Part shown: in pieces, positions 55,267 to 62,152 of the stretch
Position numbering within the stretch: the first letter of the stretch is position 1
Layout of the letters: the number at the start of each line of letters is the position of its first letter
NCBI GenBank assembly: GCA_027485855.1
Contig: JAIXQD010000020.1
Coordinates: 1-64,000 of the forward strand
Reading direction: 5' to 3'
Source of the DNA: Rickettsiales bacterium
GTDB taxonomy: Bacteria > Pseudomonadota > Alphaproteobacteria > G027485855
DNA length: 64,000 nucleotides
Notes under the pieces: generated by a model
Database searches by the model: none
Told to the model about the DNA's origin: nothing
Seen by the model: the letters and a program-made list of their open reading frames with translations, nothing else
Made by a program: the position numbers and the translations under genes

Positions 55267-55902
55267 CTATATCCGTTCCGACAGCCGAATAGCCGCCTTA
55301 GAACCCGCATGAATAAGCGCCCGCAACAAATTATAATAAGGCAGATTATTTGCGCCATAATCGAGGCCGATATCGCGATGCTCCAGCTCTTCCTTGCGAA
55401 AACGTATCAATAATTTGCGCAATTCTGGCTGTGTGGTTTTTAGCTGCTCAATTTGTTGAGCATAATGCGCATCAATCACTTCTTCCACCGCGACCGTGCA
55501 GGCCATTGCGGCTTTTTTTCCTAATAGAGCTGTGGCAGCGCCCAAGGCAAAGCCTGCCACATGCCAAAGCGGCTGTAGCAGCGTTGGGCGCACGCGCTCT
55601 TGCCGCAATAAGCGCTCGAAAGTCTCAAGATGCACCTGCTCTTGCTCGGCCATATGGGCAATCTCGGCACCAATGTCACTATCACCCAAAACCGCCATTT
55701 GTCCGGCATAAATGCGCTTGGCACCATATTCGCCGGCATGGTTCACGCGCAGCATACGCGCGAGCTGCGCCTGCTGACTGCGCTCGCCGGGCAGGCCGCG
55801 TGGCGCTTCTCTGGGCGGCTTTCTCACCGTGGGTTTTTTGGCCGCAGTTTTTTTGGCAGCTGTTTTTTTGGCTGCAGTTTTTATATTTCTAGCCATGGTC
55901 AA
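55267..55902 (-). CDS. coq7: Coq7-type demethoxyubiquinone hydroxylase
   Basis: Di-iron monooxygenase in ubiquinone synthesis. The 211-residue protein begins with a basic linker repeating KTAAK three times, then RMLRVNHAGEYGAKRIYAGQ (first iron Glu). EQEQVHLETFERLL holds the E-x2-H pair, followed by VEEVIDAHYAQQI and a final RKEELEHRDIGLDY (second E-x2-H). All iron ligands are present. The ATG is at 55902 or two codons later at 55896. The start overlaps the dsbB stop. Confidence 0.93.
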   Translation of the reverse strand: MTMARNIKTAAKKTAAKKTAAKKPTVRKPPREAPRGLPGERSQQAQLARMLRVNHAGEYGAKRIYAGQMAVLGDSDIGAEIAHMAEQEQVHLETFERLLRQERVRPTLLQPLWHVAGFALGAATALLGKKAAMACTVAVEEVIDAHYAQQIEQLKTTQPELRKLLIRFRKEELEHRDIGLDYGANNLPYYNLLRALIHAGSKAAIRLSERI

Positions 55903-56461
55903 CCCGCCAACTTATCAGTGCGGCATAAATAGCCAGTGGCAGTGAGACAATAAAATTCCAACTGGTCATGGATAGGCCCATAAAAAACCAGCTTGGCTCG
56001 GCGCAAGACACCACGGGCGCGGCCATAATGCTGGCGCGCAAAGCCTCGATACTACTGGCACTGCTATGCGATGCACTACAGCCCGATGTACCCGCCCACC
56101 AAAGCTGCTCGACACCAATATGATAACCAGCCAAAGCGGCACCGGCTAAAAATGCCAGCGCCAGCAACAGCAAACTGAGTGCTTGATAAAAACGTGCTGG
56201 CCGCAGAAAGCGCCCCGCCAGCAAGCCAAAAGCCGCCAGCAACAGCGCGCTCCACCAAGGCAGGCGCTGCCACAAACACAACACACAAGGCTGATAATCG
56301 AAGGCATATTGCGCAATATAAGCCGTTGCCAAAGAGCCAACACTGGCCAGCAGCAAAAGCCAAAGCGCACCAGCACCAGTAAAAAGGCGCGGCAACAAGC
56401 GGTTTATGACTGTGGGTAATTGCATATCTTTAATATAGCGCAATTTGGCCCGCTTGGCCAT
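55889..56461 (-). CDS. dsbB: Disulfide bond oxidoreductase DsbB
   Basis: Inner-membrane partner that reoxidises DsbA and passes electrons to quinone. A four-helix protein: the first periplasmic loop has CVLC in YQPCVLCLWQRLPW, where the Arg is the conserved quinone-contact residue. The second loop has the Cys pair, one in TSGCSAS and one in VVSCAEPSW. TM helices lie at about 32-52, 68-85, 95-115 and 165-183. The frame opens at 56461 (190 aa); an ATG at 56425 would give 178. The stop overlaps coq7, and both proteins deal with quinones. Confidence 0.9.
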   Translation of the reverse strand: MAKRAKLRYIKDMQLPTVINRLLPRLFTGAGALWLLLLASVGSLATAYIAQYAFDYQPCVLCLWQRLPWWSALLLAAFGLLAGRFLRPARFYQALSLLLLALAFLAGAALAGYHIGVEQLWWAGTSGCSASHSSASSIEALRASIMAAPVVSCAEPSWFFMGLSMTSWNFIVSLPLAIYAALISWRVDHG

Positions 56462-56488
56462 GCGGGCAAAGGGCTAAAATATAAAAAA

Positions 56489-57574
56489 CTATTTTTGCGC
56501 ACTTAGCCCGTGCGCCCTTGCAAATTCCCTTAGGGTCAAATTCTGCGGACGGGTTGAGGATGCCCGCAAAGTATCAATAGCGGGCTGCATCGGCAAAAGG
56601 CTTATGGCCTGATTTTTTGCCGCTGCGCGTGCAATTGCGGCTTGTTGTGATATAGCCGTCAGATTTGTATTAGGATCTCCGCCCTTCAGCACCGAAATAG
56701 CAAAATAGCTTTCAAGATGAGCGGCTAAATAGCCGGCATCGACGGCATCACCGGTCAAATTTATGGCCGCCAAAGCTAGGCTGTCATCGCACTCTTTGTG
56801 AGCCGAGAGTGCCGGCTGAATATAGGGAAAATCGACTAAGCGTCCCCCAAGCCTCGCCCAGAAAGTTAGCCGCTCGACAGGGTCAATGCCGGCATGGAGA
56901 GTGTCTTTGGCATACTCCTCATCAGAAAGACGCAGGGGGTCGTTTAGCTCAAGAAACAACGCCGGCGGCATTGCATCGGCGGTTAAATCGAGGGCAGCAT
57001 TGGCAAGGCTACAAACCAATGTTTTGAGCGTTGAGGCAAAACCGCGTCGCCGCACCGCTGCATCAACAAAAAGATAATTGAGTGCAACGGTAACAGCTGG
57101 ATAACCAACTGGCACATCTGCCATTCGGGTCGCAAGAAAGTTGGCCCCGCCATACAGCTGACCCGTGGCGTGACAGTTAATCACCATCACCAGCTCGCGG
57201 TGCAATCGGCCAAAACGGTGTCTTGAAACCTCATTCAGCGCAAGACAGCTGCGAAAACCGTCTATCCCCTCGCACTCATCCGGCAGAACAAAAGCGCGCT
57301 CATAACCAGCAAAGAAATGATCCAGCAGCGGCGAATCTGGTCGTTCGGTTGCCCTTAACACCAAACCGTCAGGCAAAGCCTGTGTCCAGCGAGAATCCTC
57401 GTTTAAGTCATGATGGTTGTTAAGTTTGTCCACACAAAAGCTTAACAAGAGTTTGTGTTTAAGGTCAATTATAGCCACCCGCCGCCATTTTATGATTGAT
57501 GGCCGCTTTGCGCTCGCACGGCTCGGCTTTAGCCAAATTGATAAAAACTGCCCTGAAAGTATTAGATACTCCAC
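56489..57574 (-). CDS. GNAT-like acetyltransferase domain protein
   Basis: A protein of up to 361 residues. The central part contains VALNYLFVDAAVRRRGFASTL, the R-G-F-A-S equivalent of GNAT motif A, then LFLELNDPLRLSDEEYAKDT and RLTFWARLGGRLVDFPYIQPALS, segments I associate with a proteobacterial GNAT group of unknown substrate. The C-terminal 90 residues are a helical tail. The start is uncertain: GTG at 57574 and GTG at 57478 are both possible and neither has a strong ribosome site. It lies between dsbB and the divergent tRNA-Leu. Confidence 0.72.
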   Translation of the reverse strand: MEYLILSGQFLSIWLKPSRASAKRPSIIKWRRVAIIDLKHKLLLSFCVDKLNNHHDLNEDSRWTQALPDGLVLRATERPDSPLLDHFFAGYERAFVLPDECEGIDGFRSCLALNEVSRHRFGRLHRELVMVINCHATGQLYGGANFLATRMADVPVGYPAVTVALNYLFVDAAVRRRGFASTLKTLVCSLANAALDLTADAMPPALFLELNDPLRLSDEEYAKDTLHAGIDPVERLTFWARLGGRLVDFPYIQPALSAHKECDDSLALAAINLTGDAVDAGYLAAHLESYFAISVLKGGDPNTNLTAISQQAAIARAAAKNQAISLLPMQPAIDTLRASSTRPQNLTLREFARAHGLSAQK

Positions 57575-57582
57575 TTTTTCTA

Positions 57583-57611
57583 TTGGCGAGCGCTGTCGCT
57601 AGGGCTATAAA
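57583..57611 (+). promoter_or_regulatory. Predicted sigma-70-type promoter of tRNA-Leu
   Basis: TTGGCG at 57583-57588 and TATAAA at 57606-57611 are separated by 17 bases. Transcription would start about four bases before the tRNA at 57622. Confidence 0.6.
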
Positions 57612-57621
57612 ACTAGCCATT

Positions 57622-57706
57622 GCCTCAGTGGCGGAATTGGTAGACGCGGCAGACTCAAAATCTGTTATCTTCGGATGTGGGGGTTCGAGTCCCTCCTGGG
57701 GCACCA
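57622..57706 (+). tRNA. tRNA-Leu (CAA)
   Basis: Class II tRNA. The acceptor GCCTCAG pairs with CTGGGGC, discriminator A and an encoded CCA at 57704-57706. The anticodon stem GCAGA/TCTGT encloses loop CTCAAAA with anticodon CAA at 57656-57658, decoding UUG leucine. A long variable arm (around TATCTTCGGATG) precedes the T-arm GGGGG-TTCGAGT-CCCTC. It borders a foreign-looking segment and shares its 3' half with a decayed copy at 61571. Confidence 0.97.
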
Positions 57707-57921
57707 TCATCGCTTATCCCAATCAAATTGTTTCTAGTCGGCAGAACTGCCGATGGCGAACAGCGCCAGAGAGTTGTACAACTCGCTCCGAGAACCCACA
57801 AAGTGCAGAGTGAATGCCAAGCACGTTAGCCATTAGAATTCCGAACGGTGAGCGGCCACCGCAAGAAATATCACCGGCATTGGGCCAAAACAACGTGACC
57901 GCATACTGAATCGAACAAAAG
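57707..57921. other. Segment between tRNA-Leu and the APH-like gene
   Basis: No gene supported; a 69-residue minus-strand frame (57723-57932) resembles nothing. It contains a perfect 14-bp palindrome GAGTTGTACAACTC at 57771-57784. Base use is unlike the flanking core genes. Confidence 0.5.
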
Positions 57922-58806
57922 ATGGAAATCACCGCTGACCTTGTTCGTAAGCTAATTCTTTCCCAGTTCCCACAGTGGGCCGATCTGCCGATTGCCCCAG
58001 TCGAGCGAAGCGGTTGGGATAACCGAACATTCCGTCTTGGTCAGGCAATGACGGTTCGGATGCCGAGCGCTGAACGTTATGCCGCGCAGGTTAGTAGGGA
58101 ACAGAAATGGCTGCCCTATTTGGGAAGGCAGTTGAGCATTCCTGTACCCACGCCGTTGGCCGTAGGCCGTCCCGAGTTTGAATATCCCTGGGCTTGGTCG
58201 ATCTATAGGTGGCTGCCCGGTCTAAGCGCGAACTCAGTCCACGACCTCGATCTCGATTGCTTAGCCACCGATCTGGCCGATTTTCTCGTCTCTCTGCAAG
58301 CGATAAGCGCAATCGGCGGCCCAACTCCCGGCCCGGCTAACTTCTTTCGCGGCGACTCCGTCTTGGTCTATGAAGCCGAGGTTTTGAGCGCGATTGAACT
58401 CATCGCCGATCGGTATGATCGCAAAAAACTCGTAGCTATCTGGGAGCGAACTGCGCAGTCGAATTGGCGGAAAGCACCTGTCTGGGTTCATGGCGACATA
58501 TCGCCGGCGAACTTGATTATCGAACGCGGTCGACTTTCATCCGTCATCGACTTTGGTCAACTCGCAATCGGTGACCCCGCGTGCGATTACGCCATCGCTT
58601 GGACGTCGCTATCCCAGAGCGGCAGACAGTTGTTCAAGGATACACTCGCAGCGGATGACGAAACTTGGTTGCGGGGCATCGCGTGGGCCTTCTGGAAGGC
58701 ATTGATCGTAGCGACAGGAAACACGTCAACTGAGGAACAGAAAAGCGCATCTCTGAAAACTATTTCAACGATTCTGACGAGCGGCGAACACCGGGAGTGG
58801 CTCTAG
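57922..58806 (+). CDS. APH-fold (aminoglycoside phosphotransferase-like) kinase
   Basis: A 294-residue kinase. The catalytic loop VHGDISPANLII (about residues 190-201) has the HGD brace with Asp and the Asn metal ligand. IDFGQLAIGDPACDYAIAW follows with the second metal Asp. The N-terminal half has DNRTFRLGQAMTVRMPSAERYAAQV, the nucleotide-binding region, and a WSIYRWLPG segment. This is the APH/Mph superfamily; substrates range from antibiotics to small metabolites, and resistance cannot be inferred. Codon choice differs from the core genes, and the gene lies in the tRNA-Leu island. Confidence 0.85.
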   Translation: MEITADLVRKLILSQFPQWADLPIAPVERSGWDNRTFRLGQAMTVRMPSAERYAAQVSREQKWLPYLGRQLSIPVPTPLAVGRPEFEYPWAWSIYRWLPGLSANSVHDLDLDCLATDLADFLVSLQAISAIGGPTPGPANFFRGDSVLVYEAEVLSAIELIADRYDRKKLVAIWERTAQSNWRKAPVWVHGDISPANLIIERGRLSSVIDFGQLAIGDPACDYAIAWTSLSQSGRQLFKDTLAADDETWLRGIAWAFWKALIVATGNTSTEEQKSASLKTISTILTSGEHREWL

Positions 58807-59215
58807 GAGGGTACGCAGCGAGACGATCTCGGATCGCTCGCATAGTTTATAAATATGTCAATTGGCCAACTAAGGGTTCGCATTAGGGGCAAAATTCAAA
58901 CTGATGTTTGCTTTGAAAATATACTTTTATCCCCAATATGCGAGGGGTGCAGCTCTATGGAACAAAGCTGCCAGCCAGCTGGCTTGCTTAACTAAACTCG
59001 GTATGGCGTTTCACTTTTACAATTCCGCTCAGCTCTTGCCTGCAATTCCGCAGAGTGGTGCCATCGCCGCATTGTGCGGATTGGGTTGAATCCGAACTTG
59101 GCATTGTTATGCCCAAGATGAAGTTTGAAATAGCAAAGAAGCGCAAACGGCTTCCCTGCTCAGGCACGCTCTTTGATAAATAGTTGAAGCCGAGATCTCA
59201 CAATGCCGGCCAAAA
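58807..59215. other. Non-coding stretch between the APH and autotransporter genes
   Basis: I see no supported gene. A 61-residue frame (58904-59089) lacks a ribosome site and similarity. The sequence has a short palindrome-rich patch gccagccagctggc near 58970. The 3' end of the autotransporter gene borders it. Confidence 0.5.
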
Positions 59216-61261
59216 TCAAAACGCTATATTCAAGCCGAGCGTACCATGAAGCTTGTTGCCAACGGGTTGGGCGGCGGCGGTACCGGTGAGACCCGCGCCG
59301 ATCGTGACTTTTTCTGTCAGCTTGTGATTGACTTGCAAGCCAAACTCGCTCCAGCTACGCGCATTGTCCGAACCGGTGGTAGCACCAATACCTGCCACAT
59401 TGACGGTCAAGTCCGACTTCACATCAAACGAGCGGGCAATCGAGGCCGATGCAGTAATGGAAGTATTATGTGTATTGGTGAGGGACTCAAGATTATGCGT
59501 TACGCTGCCGCCTAGGCGCGCCACATTATAGCGCAAGAGACCACCATCAACGCTGGCGGGAAAGGGGTTAGACGGCCCGCTGACTTCGTTATAACCGTCA
59601 AACGTCATCGCCTGCTGGCCAATCTCGCCATATCCGCTGAGAGTATTTTTGTTATCAAGATCCCAGATCAACCCGGCGCGGCCATATTGCCCCCATGACT
59701 TACCGGAAGTTTTACCCTGTCCGGTTGATGTCCCAGCGCCATTCGCATAAGGACGGTCGAGCGTGAGGCGTGAATTGGGAGTCAGCCAGCCGCCGACTTC
59801 GACGAAGGGCTGCACATTCTGCGGCAAGGTGCTCATGCCGTTCATAAAACGATAACGCACCGCCCCCGCCAAAGAGAAGGAATTCGATTGCATGACATTC
59901 TCGTAGTCCTGCGTGCCGTAGGAGATGCCGCCAACGAAGCTCAGACCCTCCACGGGCGCGGCCACCTGCGCACCGACATAACCGACCACACTGCCAATCA
60001 CCGCGCCAGAAAAGACGTAGTTATCTAGGTTAATCGAGCGGTTTATACCAAGAATCTCGTTTGCCACTACACGGCTTTCGATCATCGAAGCGGTTTGCTT
60101 TTCTGCCAGATTCTTCGTCGCCGCTTGCTGGTCTGCAAGCGTGGTAATTCCTGCATCTACATCACCTGCCGTGGTGGCGTCTTGATAACGGACGAGGTAA
60201 GCTTGGTTGTTGTCAACACTATATGCCGCGATATATTGACCGTTGGCAGAAACTGCTGTGGCCTCATAGAGATTGATCCCGCCCAAATCTACCCCGGCAT
60301 TCGTCAGTAAGGTATTGAGGTTCTGAATACCTGTCGCGGAAGTCCAGCGGAAAGCTGTTCCAGAAATCGCATCATTTGCGGCGCCGACCACGACGCGGCC
60401 ATCGCCCGACACGCCGGTAGCTTGAGAGAAGCTTCCACCACTCAGAATACCAAGGCTAACCATGCCGCCGCCGCTGGTCCAGCGGAAGGCGCTAATAGTA
60501 CCACTCGCATCATCTGCGCCACCAACCACAACGCTGCCATCACTCGATACGGCAGTGCTATAAGATTGGTTCCCACCACTGAAAAGGCCAAGGTTAACCA
60601 TGCCGCCGCCGCTGGTCCAACGGAAGGCTTTGTTATTACCGCTCGTATCATCTGCGTAACCGACCACAACGCTGCCATCGCCCGATGCGCCATTAGCTAT
60701 TGAGAAGGTTCCACCACTGAGAAGGCCGAGGCTAACCATGCCGCCACCGCTGGTCCAGCGGAAAGCTGTTTCAAAACTCGCATCATTCGCTTGTCCTACG
60801 ACGACACTGCCATCGCCCGACACGGCAGTGCCATAAGATTGGCTCCCACCACTCAGAATACCGAGGCTAACCATGCCGTCGCCGCTCGTCCAGCGGAAGG
60901 CTCTCAGAAAACCAGTCTCATCGTTTGCGCCACCAACCACAACGCTGCCATCGTCCGACACGGCAGTGCCATAAGATTGGTTCCCACCACTGAGAAGGCC
61001 GAGGCTAACCATGCCGCCGCCGCTGGTCCAGCGGAAGGCTCTATTATTATTACTAGGACTCGCATTACTTGCTGTGCCGACCAAGACGCTGCCATCGCCC
61101 GACACGCCGTTAGCTCGAGAGAAGGTTCCACCACTCAGAAGGCCGAGATTGGTGATAGTCCCGCTATTGGTGAAAGTCCCGCTACTGGCCATCGCCGTGG
61201 TGGAGAGCAGTACGGTGAAGAGACCGGAAACGGCAAGAAGACGAAGCGTGGATTTTTGCAT
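59216..61261 (-). CDS. HAF-repeat autotransporter
   Basis: A 681-residue type V secreted protein. It begins with a signal peptide (MQKSTLRLLAVSGLFTVLL, cleavage near AMA-SS). Residues 34-310 are six repeats of about 46 residues of the HAF type, e.g. GMVSLGLLSGG ... SGDGSVVVG ... AFRWTSGG, and a seventh decayed unit to about 360. A short helical linker (LADQQAATKNLAEKQTASMI) precedes a C-terminal autotransporter beta-barrel (about 410-681) that ends LHGTLGLNIAF with terminal Phe. The passenger probably folds as a propeller-like adhesin or surface domain. Codon style and position mark it as part of the tRNA-Leu island. Confidence 0.88.
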   Translation of the reverse strand: MQKSTLRLLAVSGLFTVLLSTTAMASSGTFTNSGTITNLGLLSGGTFSRANGVSGDGSVLVGTASNASPSNNNRAFRWTSGGGMVSLGLLSGGNQSYGTAVSDDGSVVVGGANDETGFLRAFRWTSGDGMVSLGILSGGSQSYGTAVSGDGSVVVGQANDASFETAFRWTSGGGMVSLGLLSGGTFSIANGASGDGSVVVGYADDTSGNNKAFRWTSGGGMVNLGLFSGGNQSYSTAVSSDGSVVVGGADDASGTISAFRWTSGGGMVSLGILSGGSFSQATGVSGDGRVVVGAANDAISGTAFRWTSATGIQNLNTLLTNAGVDLGGINLYEATAVSANGQYIAAYSVDNNQAYLVRYQDATTAGDVDAGITTLADQQAATKNLAEKQTASMIESRVVANEILGINRSINLDNYVFSGAVIGSVVGYVGAQVAAPVEGLSFVGGISYGTQDYENVMQSNSFSLAGAVRYRFMNGMSTLPQNVQPFVEVGGWLTPNSRLTLDRPYANGAGTSTGQGKTSGKSWGQYGRAGLIWDLDNKNTLSGYGEIGQQAMTFDGYNEVSGPSNPFPASVDGGLLRYNVARLGGSVTHNLESLTNTHNTSITASASIARSFDVKSDLTVNVAGIGATTGSDNARSWSEFGLQVNHKLTEKVTIGAGLTGTAAAQPVGNKLHGTLGLNIAF
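60332..61162 (-). repeat. Six near-identical ~138-bp units encoding HAF repeats
   Basis: Six consecutive units of 45-49 codons encode the passenger repeats. Long stretches such as those encoding GGGMVSLGLLSGG recur almost unchanged at the nucleotide level, so unequal recombination could change repeat number in frame. Confidence 0.9.
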
Positions 61262-61286
61262 CTCTAACTTTTCTAAGGTTTGAAGA

Positions 61287-61321
61287 AGCCTCTTTTGAAG
61301 GATTCTCTATTGAGGGAGGCT
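61287..61321. other. Inverted repeat in the autotransporter 5' leader
   Basis: AGCCTC at 61287-61292 and GAGGCT at 61316-61321 could pair across a 23-base loop in the leader RNA of the autotransporter, 26-60 bases before its ATG. A regulatory structure is possible; nothing further supports it. Confidence 0.3.
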
Positions 61322-61544
61322 CTATTAAGCGTAAAGCGGCTTTCAGTTCTAAATACTATGCTTCTTTTGGAAAATCAAAGACTAAAACAGGTCACCTCGT
61401 CGAATGATGCGGTCTGGATTTTTTAGTGATTTGGTTGTTCTGAAGAGGCCGCGTAAAATCCTGCATGTGTCAATAATTACACTGCTTTGCTTTGCTGTAG
61501 CAGAATTGGAAAATCCCTAATAACCACACTTTTATAAGTATTAA

Positions 61545-61559
61545 GGTGAGTTACTCACC
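61545..61559. other. Perfect 15-bp inverted repeat beside the tRNA-like fragment
   Basis: GGTGAGTTACTCACC is a 7-bp perfect inverted repeat with one central base, ending 11 bases before the decayed tRNA-Leu 3' sequence. It could be an operator or a recombinase arm site at the island boundary. Confidence 0.5.
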
Positions 61560-61570
61560 GCAAAATGGGT

Positions 61571-61620
61571 ATCTGTTATGTGCCGGATGTCGGGGATTCA
61601 ATCCCGTCCCAGGGAGCCAT
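61571..61620 (+). pseudogene. Decayed copy of the tRNA-Leu 3' half (candidate attachment-site remnant)
   Basis: ATCTGTTAT, then CGGATGT, GGGG, TTC, TCCC, GGG and CCATTAT follow the same order and near-identical spacing as in tRNA-Leu(CAA) 57660-57710 (anticodon 3' arm through variable arm, T-arm, acceptor and CCA). The T-arm has one base too many or too few, and no 5' half exists nearby, so it cannot be functional. Together with tRNA-Leu it brackets about 3.9 kb. Confidence 0.7.
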
Positions 61621-61658
61621 TATAACTGCACCATTATAGCTGCATCATTATAGCCTAT
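61617..61658. repeat. Three 14-bp tandem units downstream of doxX
   Basis: ccattataactgca, ccattatagctgca and tcattatagcctat follow one another exactly, starting at the CCA of the decayed tRNA copy. Confidence 0.85.
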
Positions 61659-61700
61659 GCCAGCACCTATGGCGCGCATGGCTGGCGCAATGTATAGGCT
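61652..61700 (-). terminator. Imperfect hairpin at the doxX 3' end
   Basis: AGCCTAT/ATAGGCT (7 bp) encloses GCCAGC/GCTGGC (6 bp) with a one-sided 7-base bulge. The stem reaches the doxX stop codon. No T-run follows, so factor-dependent or no termination is possible. Confidence 0.4.
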
Positions 61701-62152
61701 TATTTTCCGCCAAACCGTTTACGCCATAAATTGTCTAACGATGCCTTGCCCGCGCCACAAATAGCTAGCCAGGTAAACATCACAAAATACGACATCTCTT
61801 CAAAGCCAAATAATGTTTCGAGCGAGTCGATATCTTCCCACTTGGCCGCCTTAATCGCTACCAACATCACCACCGCTAAGGCTCCACCCGATATACGCGT
61901 AAACAGCCCCAACATAAGAAACAAGCCACCAAAACACTCAATGCCAGAAGCAACCGGTGTTAAAATCTCGGGGTACGGGATACCCCAATCGGTAAAATTC
62001 TCAATCATCTGTGGCAAATTATTAAGCTTGCCCCAGCCCGTGAGCATAAAAATATAGCCCACCACAACGCGCACCAAAAGCGGCCCTGCCCACAAAAAAT
62101 GCGCGGCAATGCGCTCGGGCCAATCAATCAGTAATTTATAAATGGCTTTCAT
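61700..62152 (-). CDS. DoxX-family membrane protein of the MNIO operon
   Basis: A 150-residue four-helix membrane protein starting at ATG 62152, which overlaps the stop of the DUF692-DUF2063 gene (ATGA). Typical DoxX segments: [21 protein letters not shown] near the start, then [21 protein letters not shown] and the [20 protein letters not shown] stretch. It ends with a basic tail. DoxX proteins commonly accompany bufferin-type (DUF692/DUF2063) genes; their role may be in membrane redox or quinone chemistry, which is unproven. A frame up to 62218 exists but would run through the upstream gene. Confidence 0.9.
   Translation of the reverse strand: MKAIYKLLIDWPERIAAHFLWAGPLLVRVVVGYIFMLTGWGKLNNLPQMIENFTDWGIPYPEILTPVASGIECFGGLFLMLGLFTRISGGALAVVMLVAIKAAKWEDIDSLETLFGFEEMSYFVMFTWLAICGAGKASLDNLWRKRFGGK

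Noticed and set aside
57707..57921. Integron attC-like site before the APH-like gene
   Set aside because: A GTTAGCC word is present but there is no paired RYYYAAC core at suitable distance and no imperfect dyad of attC form.
58904..59089. 61-residue frame between APH and autotransporter genes
   Set aside because: No ribosome site, no similarity and an unusual composition.
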